This document shows positions 6,016-12,786 of a stretch of 15,575 bases of DNA, piece by piece. This DNA is from DASRHY01 sp046765875 (lineage in GTDB: Bacteria; Actinomycetota; Actinomycetes; Propionibacteriales; Kribbellaceae). Each line of letters starts with the position of its first letter. Within the stretch, counting starts at the first letter, position 1. The position numbers and the translations under genes were made by a program. Location of the stretch: the NCBI GenBank assembly GCA_046765875.1, contig JBKPSJ010000413.1, positions 1-15,575 on the forward strand. Direction: 5' to 3'. The notes beneath the pieces are model-generated. The model was given only the letters and a program-made list of their open reading frames with translations. It did not search any database and was not told the origin of the DNA.

Positions 6016-8751
6016 TCAGCGCACGACGACGGCGAGCCGGCCCGTCCGCGCCTGCTGGTAGCGGCAGCCGAGCCGCGCGAACATGATCGCGAGTGCGACC
6101 AGCCGGTCGTGGTCGCCGGCGGCCACGGCGTCGGCTCGATCGACGATCGCGGTGGCGATCGGGTTGTCGCGGGCAGCGTTCCGGCCGCGGGTGATGCGAT
6201 CGGCCGCGTCCGGACGTCCGGCGAGCACAGCGGCCTCGGCCCACAACGCCGCATACCAGGAGCGCCATGGGGCGGTGCCCCAGTTTCGCCAGATGCCGGC
6301 GTCGTCGACGTCGACACTCAGCCGCTCGACGGCCGCGCCCGGCTGATTGCGGTGCAGCGCGAGCAACGCGTCGAACATCGGTGCCCATCCGGTCGCGCAG
6401 CCGGTGAGCAGGTCGGCGGGGATGCCGATGTCGACGGTCGCGCGCAGCCAGGCCGACCGCCGCTCATCGTCACCGAGCATGCCGTGCACCGTGGCCACGG
6501 CGTATGCCGATGCGCCGAGGTTCGGAGCGGCCGACCGGCCGGCGCGCTCCCAGGCCAGCCGAAACCGCTCGCCGTCGCGGACCACGTCGTCGAAGGCCCC
6601 GGACAGCGCGTCGACCCTGAGTATGCGGGAGACGGCCAGGTGATCCTCGTCGCGGTAGAAGGGCAGCCGCGCGAGCGCCGCGGCGTTGTCCCGGGCGCCG
6701 GCGAGGTCACCCGCGGCCAGGTCGACATCGCAGGCGTACAGGACGGAGTCGCTGAGCTCGAAGCCGCTGGCCGCATCGACACTCAGGCTGTCGACGACCT
6801 CCGCACGGCGACGGGTCACCTCGACGGCGCCGGGTATGTCGTGGAGAGCGAGCCGGATCGCGCACAGCAGATCGAGGGCCGCGCTATGCACGACGGCGTC
6901 GGCGGCGAGACCGGCCAGCTCGACGGCACGCAGCGCCGGCCGTTCCGCGACCGGGTCGTCACGTCCCTCGAGGCTGGCAGCGGCCATCGCGATGGCCGCA
7001 TCGGCGCGCGCCGAGCCGTCGGCCAGCCGCCGCGCCCGTACCAGCAGGTCCGCAGCCTCCGGCGGTTCGTGTGGCTCGGACATGATCCCCGGGGCGCGGC
7101 AGATGTACATGGCCGCCATGGCCAGGTCCCTGGCGGCACCCGAACGGTCGCCGATCGACGCGGCGATGTCGGCCGCCGAGCCGAACAACCGCAACGTGTC
7201 CACGCCGACGAAGCGGCTCGCGGCTGCGCCGGCGCCCAGCCGAAGGTAGGCGGCCCGCTCGGCCGGCGTCGCAGCGAGTTCGGCGGCCTGCTCGTACCGT
7301 CGCTGGGCCTCCATCGGCCGGCCGCGAAGGAACAGCAGACCGGCCAGATCGCCGGCGAGCGTCGCCGCGTCCTGTCCGCGCTGCTGGTCACGGGCGCGGG
7401 TCAGCGCGGCCCGTACGTCATCGACCACGTCGTCGAACCGTTCGCACCAGGCGTCGTCGGGCTCGGTGTCACGCAGCGCCCGGATCGCCTCGCCGCACCA
7501 CTGCTCATGCCTGGTGCCGGCCGCGGACAGCTCACCGGCCTGATCGAGACGTTCGAGACCGTACTGACGGATCGTCTCCAGGGCCCGGTACCGGGTCGGG
7601 TCGCCGCGCTCCACGAGCAGCAGGCTGTGATCGGCCAGCCGGGCCAGCCCGTCCGCGACGGTCGCGCGCTCGTACCCGGATCCGACGACGGCGCATGCCG
7701 ACTCGACATCGAACCACGAGGTGAAGACCGCGACACCGCGCAGCAGCGCCTGTTCCCCCGGGGCCAGCAGTTCGTAGCTCCAGTCGATCGCATCGCGCAG
7801 CGAACGGTGCCGGTCGTCCGCCCGCGCGCCCACGGTCAGGAACCGCAACCGCTGGTCGAGTCCGGCCTCAAGGCCGTCCAGGCCGAGGGTGGAGTACCGG
7901 GCGGCGGCCAGCTCGATGGCCAGCGCCATCCCGTCCAGCGCCCGGCACAGCCCGGCGACGCGCTGACCGTCCGGCGGCACGGCTTCACCGGTCGCGGCGG
8001 CCACCCGGGCGGTGAACAGTTCGACGGCATCGCCCCCGTCGTCGCCGACCGACAGACCCGGTACGGCGAACACCCGCTCGTACGGCAGCATCAGCCGCGT
8101 CCGGCTGGTCGCCAACACCGTGATCTCGGGACAGCCGGCGAGGATCGGCGCGACACAGTCCCGTACGCCCTGCAGCAGGTGTTCGCAGTTGTCGAGTACG
8201 AGCAGCGCGTCACGGCCGGCCAGCAATGCGACGAGCGCGGTCTCGACCGAGACGCTGCGCTGCTCGGGTACGCCGACCGTCTGCGCGACCACGGTGCTCA
8301 CCATCCCCGGATCCGTGACCTGAACGAGGTCGACGAACCAGACTCCATCGCGACGCTGCGGCGCGATGTCCGCGGCGACGCGCAACGCGAGCCTGGTCTT
8401 GCCGACACCGCCGGGACCGGTCGCGGTGACCATCCGGTTCTCGGCCAGCGCAGCCGCCAGTGCCGCCCGTTCGGCCGCACGGCCGACGAACGGCGTGACG
8501 GGTGCGGGAAACGCGCGGCGGCGCGGTGCGACAGCCGGCCCGGGGAACGCCTCGGCATGCCGGGCCAGGCTGTGGCGATCCGGAACCTGCATCTTGCGCA
8601 GCAGCGCGGACACGTGCGTCTCGACCGTGCGGGTCGAGATGAACAGGGCGTCGGCGATCTCCGCGTTCGTCAGGCGACGCGCGATGAGCGCGAGCACCTC
8701 GGCCTCGCGCGCCGTCACATCCGGATTCTTCGCCGCCCCCACCGTCGTCAC
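6016..8751 (-). CDS. large LuxR-family regulator with NB-ARC-type ATPase and helical-repeat sensor, HTH at N terminus
   Basis: A 911-residue signalling ATPase. Residues about 11-66 are a LuxR/GerE helix-turn-helix (DVTAREAEVLALIARR, then ISTRTVETHVSALLRKM). Residues about 86-330 are a P-loop NTPase of the NB-ARC/LAL kind, with FVGR at 88-91, Walker A GPGGVGKT (112-119), Walker B LLVLDNCEH (183-191), sensor ATSR (214-217) and a GMALAIELAAAR motif. The remaining ~500 residues are Ala/Leu-rich helical repeats resembling TPRs, likely the inducer- or partner-binding part. Most LAL-type regulators carry the HTH at the C terminus; here it is first. The start is a GTG at 8751. A GGGCAGG stretch abuts it, so a leaderless or slightly later start is possible. 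It is divergent from the OsmC-FAD operon, whose promoter it may control (inference). No frameshift is seen. Confidence 0.9.
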   Translation of the reverse strand: MTTVGAAKNPDVTAREAEVLALIARRLTNAEIADALFISTRTVETHVSALLRKMQVPDRHSLARHAEAFPGPAVAPRRRAFPAPVTPFVGRAAERAALAAALAENRMVTATGPGGVGKTRLALRVAADIAPQRRDGVWFVDLVQVTDPGMVSTVVAQTVGVPEQRSVSVETALVALLAGRDALLVLDNCEHLLQGVRDCVAPILAGCPEITVLATSRTRLMLPYERVFAVPGLSVGDDGGDAVELFTARVAAATGEAVPPDGQRVAGLCRALDGMALAIELAAARYSTLGLDGLEAGLDQRLRFLTVGARADDRHRSLRDAIDWSYELLAPGEQALLRGVAVFTSWFDVESACAVVGSGYERATVADGLARLADHSLLLVERGDPTRYRALETIRQYGLERLDQAGELSAAGTRHEQWCGEAIRALRDTEPDDAWCERFDDVVDDVRAALTRARDQQRGQDAATLAGDLAGLLFLRGRPMEAQRRYEQAAELAATPAERAAYLRLGAGAAASRFVGVDTLRLFGSAADIAASIGDRSGAARDLAMAAMYICRAPGIMSEPHEPPEAADLLVRARRLADGSARADAAIAMAAASLEGRDDPVAERPALRAVELAGLAADAVVHSAALDLLCAIRLALHDIPGAVEVTRRRAEVVDSLSVDAASGFELSDSVLYACDVDLAAGDLAGARDNAAALARLPFYRDEDHLAVSRILRVDALSGAFDDVVRDGERFRLAWERAGRSAAPNLGASAYAVATVHGMLGDDERRSAWLRATVDIGIPADLLTGCATGWAPMFDALLALHRNQPGAAVERLSVDVDDAGIWRNWGTAPWRSWYAALWAEAAVLAGRPDAADRITRGRNAARDNPIATAIVDRADAVAAGDHDRLVALAIMFARLGCRYQQARTGRLAVVVR

Positions 8752-8775
8752 CTGCCCAGTCTCGTCCCGGCACCT

Positions 8776-8832
8776 CCGTACCGCCTACGGGTTCGCCCAG
8801 ATCCGTACAAAGCACCGATGCGTACGCCGGAT
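8776..8832. promoter_or_regulatory. candidate operator region in the LuxR/NB-ARC - osmC divergent promoter
   Basis: Two inverted repeats lie in the 146-bp divergent gap: CCGTA-N5-TACGG (8776-8790), and a looser pair, ATCCGTAC (8801-8808) against GTAC (8822-8825) plus CGGAT (8828-8832). Both share a CCGTAC-like half-site. Their place between the regulator and the operon suggests binding sites, but no factor is identified and such motifs are easy to find in GC-rich DNA. Confidence 0.25.
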
Positions 8833-8897
8833 GAATCCAGCCAGTCTCGACCGGGGCGAATCACGTCCCGGCCAAACCACAGGTGAGGAGTAGTTAC

Positions 8898-9467
8898 ATG
8901 AGCATCACAGACGACACCGTCCGTAACGGCGTCGACACCGCGACCCTGTTCGCCACTCTTGACGCGGTCAAGGGCGATCCCGAGATCGCCAAATTCCGCT
9001 TCCGGGCGACCAACACCTGGGTCAGCGGTACCCACAACCGCTCGACTATCCACGGCTTCCACGGCGCCAAGCAGGGCATGACCCACCGCGAACCGTTCAC
9101 GTTCGACGCCGACCACCCGCCGGTACTGGTCGGCAACGACAACGGGCCCACCCCGGTCGAGTACGTGCTGCACGCGCTGGCCGCGTGTCTGACCGCGGGG
9201 ATCGCCAACGTCGCCGCTGCCCGCCGGGTGAACCTGACCGAGGTGTCCTCCACCGTCGAGGGCGACATCGACCTGCTCGGCATCCTCGGCCTGGGCCAGG
9301 AGGACGAGGTACGCAACGGCTACGAGCAGATCCGGGTGAGCTTCACGCTGCGCGGTGACGACCCGGAGAAGCTGCGCAAGGTCGTCGAGCAGTCCCGCCG
9401 CCGCTCGGCGGTGTTCGACATCGTCACCAACGGCGTGCCCGTGTCGATCGACGTCGACGCCGGCTGA
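8898..9467 (+). CDS. OsmC-family protein (single conserved cysteine)
   Basis: A 189-residue cytoplasmic protein of the OsmC/Ohr superfamily, whose classical members reduce organic hydroperoxides. Visible features are FRATNTWVSGTHNRS (near residues 34-50), a segment containing HPPVLVGNDNGPTPVEY, then the active-site helix HALAACLTAGIAN with Cys97. The second redox Cys of Ohr/OsmC is absent: the matching segment reads RRRSAVFDIVTNGVPV. The protein therefore probably belongs to the one-Cys OsmC subgroup, and peroxidase activity is not assured. The ATG at 8898 has a perfectly spaced GAGGAG (8885-8890); a GTG at 8883 lies within or before that site and is rejected. It is the first gene of a tight operon with the FAD oxidoreductase 15 bp downstream, and divergent from the LuxR/NB-ARC regulator. 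Confidence 0.9.
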   Translation: MSITDDTVRNGVDTATLFATLDAVKGDPEIAKFRFRATNTWVSGTHNRSTIHGFHGAKQGMTHREPFTFDADHPPVLVGNDNGPTPVEYVLHALAACLTAGIANVAAARRVNLTEVSSTVEGDIDLLGILGLGQEDEVRNGYEQIRVSFTLRGDDPEKLRKVVEQSRRRSAVFDIVTNGVPVSIDVDAG

Positions 9468-9482
9468 CAGGGATTCTCCGCG

Positions 9483-10796
9483 ATGGACACCGAACCGATG
9501 TACGACGTCGTCGTGGTCGGCGCGCGCGCTGCGGGCGCCGCCACGGCGTACGTCCTCGCCCGGCACGGGCTGCACGTCCTGCTGGTCGACCGCAGCAAGT
9601 ACGGGGCCGACACCCTGTCGACGCACGCACTGATGCGCGGCGGCGTCCTCCAGCTCAGCCGCTGGGGGCTGCTCGACGCGGTCATCGCCGCAGGCACGCC
9701 TGCGGTGCGCCGGACGACCTTCCGGTACGCCGAGCAGGTGGTGCCGATCGTGATCAAGCCCGCGTACGGTGTCGACGCCTTGTACGCGCCGCGCCGCACG
9801 GTGCTGGACCCGATCCTGGTCGACGCCGCGGCCGCCGCCGGTGCCGATGTACGGTTCGGTGTCACCGTCACCGGCCTCAAGCGGGACCGGCACGGAGCCG
9901 TCACCGGTGCGCGCGCCCGGACCCGGGACGGCGCCGGCCTGGCCGTGCGGGCCCGGCTCGTCGTCGGCGCCGACGGCATCCGGTCAACGGTCGCGGACGC
10001 GGTCGGCGCGGCATACGAGCGCGTCAGCAGATCGGTCGCGGCGGTCACCTACGGGTACTGGACCGGGCTCGAAACCGACGGCTACGAGTGGACCTACCGC
10101 CCGAACGCCGCGTCCGGCGTGGTGCCGACCAACGACGGCCAGACCTGCGTGTTCGCCAGCTCGGCACCCCGGCGGATCGGCCGCGGCGGGCTGGAACCGC
10201 TCACCCGGATCGTCGCCGAGGGGTCGGGCGACCTCGCCGCCCGGCTCGCCGCGGCCCAGCCGCCGGAGGCGTTTCGTACGTTCACCGGCCGGCCCGGCCA
10301 CATCCGCCGCTCGTGGGGCCGCGGCTGGGCGCTGGTCGGCGACGCGGGCTACTTCAAGGACCCGCTCAGCGCGCACGGGCTGACCGACGCGTTGCGCGAC
10401 GCCGAGTTGCTCGCCCGGGCGATCGTCGCCGTGATCCGGGACGGAGCCGACGAGGCCGATGCGCTCGCGGGCTACCAGGCGACGCGGGACTCGCTGTCCG
10501 CGGACCTGTTCGACGTGATGGACGTGATCGCCGGCCATCGCTGGACCGACGACGAGATCCCCGAACTGCTGCTCGGGCTGAGCGCCGCGATGGACGATGA
10601 GATGAACGTTCTGAGCGCGCTCCCGGCACTACCCGTCAGTTATGTACGAGTCGGTGGGCGTGATCCGGAACCCGGGTCTGCATCTCCCGCGGCGGACGCT
10701 CGTACCCCTTCGACGGCGGGCGCTGCGGCAGGTGCAGCGGCGGCCGCTGCACGTCGTGGTACTGAACGGTGGACAACAGGTGGGCAATCATGTTGA
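9483..10796 (+). CDS. FAD-dependent oxidoreductase / monooxygenase (geranylgeranyl-reductase-like)
   Basis: A 437-residue flavoprotein of the class A monooxygenase/geranylgeranyl reductase fold. The N-terminal dinucleotide motif is VVVVGARAAGAATA (GxRxxG, residues 9-22). A middle segment ending in RLVVGADGIRS carries the DG signature, and GWALVGDAGYFKDPLSAHG (281-299) is the second FAD motif with Asp287. The substrate is unknown. The ATG at 9483 has AGGGA about 9 nt upstream and follows osmC by 15 bp, so the two are surely cotranscribed. The last ~53 residues (from about 385) are encoded antisense to the 3' end of ppk2. They are Ala/Gly/Arg-rich and look like read-through sequence rather than domain, so the ancestral stop was probably lost (inference). 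The conserved body appears to end near SALPALPVS. Confidence 0.88.
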   Translation: MDTEPMYDVVVVGARAAGAATAYVLARHGLHVLLVDRSKYGADTLSTHALMRGGVLQLSRWGLLDAVIAAGTPAVRRTTFRYAEQVVPIVIKPAYGVDALYAPRRTVLDPILVDAAAAAGADVRFGVTVTGLKRDRHGAVTGARARTRDGAGLAVRARLVVGADGIRSTVADAVGAAYERVSRSVAAVTYGYWTGLETDGYEWTYRPNAASGVVPTNDGQTCVFASSAPRRIGRGGLEPLTRIVAEGSGDLAARLAAAQPPEAFRTFTGRPGHIRRSWGRGWALVGDAGYFKDPLSAHGLTDALRDAELLARAIVAVIRDGADEADALAGYQATRDSLSADLFDVMDVIAGHRWTDDEIPELLLGLSAAMDDEMNVLSALPALPVSYVRVGGRDPEPGSASPAADARTPSTAGAAAGAAAAAARRGTERWTTGGQSC

Positions 10797-11493
10797 GCCG
10801 TGCGGTGCGCTTGTCCTCGCTCTCCACGACGTACCAGGGTGCCTCGGGGATGTCGGTGTGCACGAACATCTCGTCCTTGGCCCGCGAGTAGTCCTCCCAG
10901 CGGGTGATCGACTCCAGGTCCATCGGCGAGAGCTTCCATCGGCGCATCGGATCCTCCAGCCGGTTGCGGAACCGCTTCTCCTGCTCGCCGTCGCTGACCG
11001 AGAACCAGTACTTGCGCAGTAGTACGCCGTCCTCGATCAGCAACCGCTCGAAGATCGGGCACTGATGCAGGAACCGCTGGTACTCAACCAGCGTGCAGAA
11101 GCCCATCACCCGTTCGACACCGGCGCGGTTGTACCAGCTCCGGTCGAAGAGGATGATCTCGCCGGCCGCCGGGAGGTGCTCGATGTACCGCTGGAAGTAC
11201 CACTCGGTCTTCTCCCGCTCGGTCGGCGCAGGCAGCGCGGCGATCCGGGCGACGCGCGGGTTGAGGTACTGCGTGACCCGTTTGATCGTGCTCCCCTTGC
11301 CGGCGGCGTCGCGGCCCTCGAAGATGACCACCAGCCGCGCGCCCTCGGCACGGACCCACTCCTGCATCTTGACCAGTTCGCCCTGCAGCCGGAACAGCTC
11401 GTCCTCGTACGCCTTCTTCGGCAGCCGGCCGTTCTGCTGCTGCCTGCTCCTGTCCTTGCTGCCCTTCTTGGCCTTCTTGTTGTTTCCGGCCAT
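10636..11493 (-). CDS. ppk2: polyphosphate kinase 2
   Basis: A cytoplasmic enzyme that transfers phosphate between polyphosphate and nucleotides. The 285-residue size fits a one-domain PPK2, which usually makes NTP from NDP or the reverse, but substrate class is not proven by sequence. The N terminus is Lys-rich (AGNNKKAKKGSKDRSRQQQ). Then come Walker A in FEGRDAAGKGSTIKRV (near 58-73), EWYFQRYIEHLPAAGE, Walker B FDRSWYNRAGVERVMGF (116-132), the lid region with FRNRLEDPMRRWKLSP, and the conserved tail GYERPPREMQTRVPDHA. The ATG at 11493 has GGGAGG about 7 nt upstream; a GTG two codons earlier is too close to that site. The last 161 bp overlap the 3' end of the convergent FAD oxidoreductase. 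This tail is family-conserved, so ppk2 is the original owner of the overlapped DNA. Confidence 0.95.
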   Translation of the reverse strand: MAGNNKKAKKGSKDRSRQQQNGRLPKKAYEDELFRLQGELVKMQEWVRAEGARLVVIFEGRDAAGKGSTIKRVTQYLNPRVARIAALPAPTEREKTEWYFQRYIEHLPAAGEIILFDRSWYNRAGVERVMGFCTLVEYQRFLHQCPIFERLLIEDGVLLRKYWFSVSDGEQEKRFRNRLEDPMRRWKLSPMDLESITRWEDYSRAKDEMFVHTDIPEAPWYVVESEDKRTARLNMIAHLLSTVQYHDVQRPPLHLPQRPPSKGYERPPREMQTRVPDHAHRLVHN

Positions 11494-11589
11494 CCGCACA
11501 CCTCCCGCCGATCGGCCACCCCTATGCCGACCGTACGACCACCACCGGCGGGCTGGCGAGGCGACTCGGTTGCGGCATGTCGATTGCGG

Positions 11590-11624
11590 GGACGGTCGAT
11601 CGACGCGTTGGTGAACGACCGTCC
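11590..11624 (+). promoter_or_regulatory. 5'-leader hairpin upstream of the DUF4287 gene
   Basis: Perfect 9-bp arms GGACGGTCG (11590-11598) and CGACCGTCC (11616-11624) flank a 17-nt loop and end about 6 nt before the AGGAGG ribosome site of the next gene. It could be an RNA leader structure or a dimeric repressor site in the ppk2/DUF4287 divergent promoter. Confidence 0.3.
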
Positions 11625-11642
11625 GGCACGAGGAGGAACACG

Positions 11643-11933
11643 ATGTCTTTCCAGGCGTACCTCGACAAGATCGAGGACAACACCGGCCTGACCCCGCGGC
11701 AGTTCATCGACCTGGCCCACGAGCGCGGGCTGGACCGGTCCGGCGTCAAGGCCGACGCGATCATCGACTGGCTCAAACAGGACTACGGTCTCGGCCGCGG
11801 TCACGCCATGGCGCTGGTCCACGTGATCAAGAACGGCCCGCAGATCAGCACCAAGCATGTCGGCAGCACCGGCGGCCACCGAGACGAGTCAGACACCCTT
11901 TGGCTGGACGGCCAGGCGACCAGACCCGCCTAG
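11643..11933 (+). CDS. DUF4287 domain-containing small protein
   Basis: A 96-residue protein. It starts SFQAYLDKIEDNTGLTPRQF and continues with GVKADAIIDWLKQDYGLGRGHAMALVHVIKNG, the hallmark of the DUF4287 domain, usually found alone or fused to a DUF5655-type domain in actinomycetes and proteobacteria. The biochemical role of the family is unknown. The ~25 residues after the domain are polar and not conserved to my eye. The ATG at 11643 has an excellent AGGAGG (11630-11635 region); upstream in-frame starts would include the leader hairpin. It is divergent from ppk2. Just after it, TAGGG (11931-11935, including the stop) can pair with CCCTA (11941-11945). Confidence 0.85.
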   Translation: MSFQAYLDKIEDNTGLTPRQFIDLAHERGLDRSGVKADAIIDWLKQDYGLGRGHAMALVHVIKNGPQISTKHVGSTGGHRDESDTLWLDGQATRPA

Positions 11934-12305
11934 GGAGGGACCCTATACGTCGCGAGCAACTACAAATACCGGCAACACGATCACGCATCGTAGCGAAAGC
12001 CCGCCAGATCCGATAAAGCGATTTCGTTGACCGGCGAAAGAGAACGCGATTCTCTCGTCTCAGACATCAATCGGGCTTAAATTAGGAATCATCCGGGGAA
12101 GCAGACTCGGGACACGACACCGGGCGTTCGTGCCCCTTTTACGGAAACTGCACCGCACCCCGGCGGGCCGGGTAGCCGGCCGACATAGAGTTGACTTGAT
12201 CCGGAGCTCGCACAGAGCTCGTACAGCGCTCCTGCAAGCTGGGTGCTGAGAATCCCGTCGGGCGGTCCCCCCAGGCGATCCCGCAGGTGATTCTCGCCCC
12301 ACGTT

Positions 12306-12335
12306 CCGCCCCGGCCGGTCCTCCGGCCGGGGCGG
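12306..12335. terminator. very stable 13-bp G/C hairpin
   Basis: Perfect arms CCGCCCCGGCCGG (12306-12318) and CCGGCCGGGGCGG (12323-12335) with a TCCT tetraloop. It is the strongest hairpin in the window. It lies just past the end of the minus-strand phosphatase relic and may be its old terminator. No T-tract is present on either side. Confidence 0.55.
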
Positions 12336-12341
12336 GATGAC

Positions 12342-12362
12342 TTCCGGAGCTTGTCTCCGGAA
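12342..12362. terminator. second hairpin next to the phosphatase relic
   Basis: Perfect 8-bp arms TTCCGGAG (12342-12349) and CTCCGGAA (12355-12362) with a 5-nt loop, placed 6 bp from the first hairpin and about 10 bp beyond the relic's stop on the minus strand. The two may form a tandem terminator. Confidence 0.4.
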
Positions 12363-12371
12363 CGTGCGGAT

Positions 12372-12556
12372 TCACTGCTGCTGGCGGAAGGGCCCTGGAT
12401 CGGGACGTGACCCGGACTCGCTCGCCGCTGCGGCGCCGAACACCATGTCGGCGCTGCCGACCAGTGTGATGCCGAGCCCGGCCGCGGCCGAGTTGCCGAG
12501 GAAGGACCTCCGGGAGATGCCCGGCGTCTGACGGGTTTCTGCTCCGCAGTCGTCAC
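12372..12556 (-). pseudogene. 5' remnant of a Tat-exported protein, probably PhoX-like alkaline phosphatase (frameshifted, truncated)
   Basis: A GTG at 12556 with a good GGAGG ribosome site 8 nt upstream opens MTTAEQKPVRRR. Then one base is missing in a G run (near 12519-12523) and the signal continues in the next frame: ISRRSFLGNSAAAGLGI, followed by TLVGSADMVFGAAAA. This is a textbook twin-arginine signal (SRRSFLG) with a hydrophobic core and an Ala-rich cleavage region. The frame stops at 12372-12374 after about 15 more residues, so no enzyme body remains, and none is recognisable beyond. The VGSADMVFG-type end of the signal recalls DUF839/PhoX phosphatases, and the PHO-box-like repeats upstream support a phosphate-starvation gene. 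The assignment to PhoX is inference; PhoD or another Tat substrate is possible. Confidence 0.65.
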
Positions 12557-12608
12557 AGTTGTTCCTCCAGTGGGGGAAATGGGCGGTTCTGGCCGTAACC
12601 CCTTCCGC

Positions 12609-12641
12609 CGGAGGTGAGTTCGGGCTGAACCTTTGCTGACG
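12609..12641 (-). promoter_or_regulatory. PHO-box-like direct repeats (putative PhoP site) upstream of the phosphatase relic
   Basis: On the minus strand three consecutive 11-nt units carry TCA at the same positions: CGTCAGCAAAG (12641-12631), GTTCAGCCCGA (12630-12620) and ACTCACCTCCG (12619-12609). The 11-nt period and the GTTCAnCC core are those of Streptomyces PHO boxes bound by the response regulator PhoP. The site lies about 55 bp upstream of the relic's GTG, a usual activator position. The repeats are seen; PhoP binding is inferred. Confidence 0.5.
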
Positions 12642-12786
12642 GTCTCGGGACGGATCGGGCCTCGTCAGAGGTCGCGAAATGAAAGAGATCTGACGGCTTG
12701 CGCGCTTAGCGTGCCGCTCAGTCAGGCGGACCGGGTGGATGATGAGGACTGCATCAGGCCCGGGCTCGGCCGGGAAGGAGGGAGCC

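Larger units (their letters stand above)
11934..12371. other. gene-poor interval with AT-richer patch and several hairpins
   Basis: No credible gene is seen between the DUF4287 stop and the phosphatase relic. The left part (about 11940-12110) is clearly AT-richer than the neighbours (for example TTAAATTAGGAATCAT) and holds a 6-bp hairpin AGAGAA/TTCTCT at 12039-12055. The right part holds a 7-bp pairing GAGAATC (12248-12254) with GATTCTC (12289-12295) enclosing G/C-rich arms, repeated GAGCTC words near 12204-12219 and two strong hairpins listed separately. I see no match to a known riboswitch. It could be the scar of the deletion that removed the phosphatase body, or an uncharacterised RNA. 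Confidence 0.5.

Noticed and set aside
5698..8886. A 1062-codon open frame on the plus strand
   Set aside because: It is antisense to the LuxR/NB-ARC gene, has an Arg/Gly/Val/His/Asp-rich composition with no domain, and arises from high GC. The minus-strand protein has clear HTH and Walker motifs.
12241..12300. Possible TPP or other riboswitch (CTGAGA-like word with nearby pairing)
   Set aside because: The second conserved TPP element and overall P1-P5 arrangement are absent, and no thiamine gene follows.
12089..12556. An intact 155-residue minus-strand gene starting at the GTG with a good ribosome site
   Set aside because: After about 12 codons the frame leaves the Tat signal and becomes Ser/Pro/Arg/Gly-rich sequence running through hairpins. 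It is the out-of-frame continuation of the relic.
12684..12712. Sigma-70-like promoter (TAGCGT as -10) for the thioredoxin-like gene
   Set aside because: The only -35-like word (CTGACG) is 11 bp away, too close, and no other hexamer fits.
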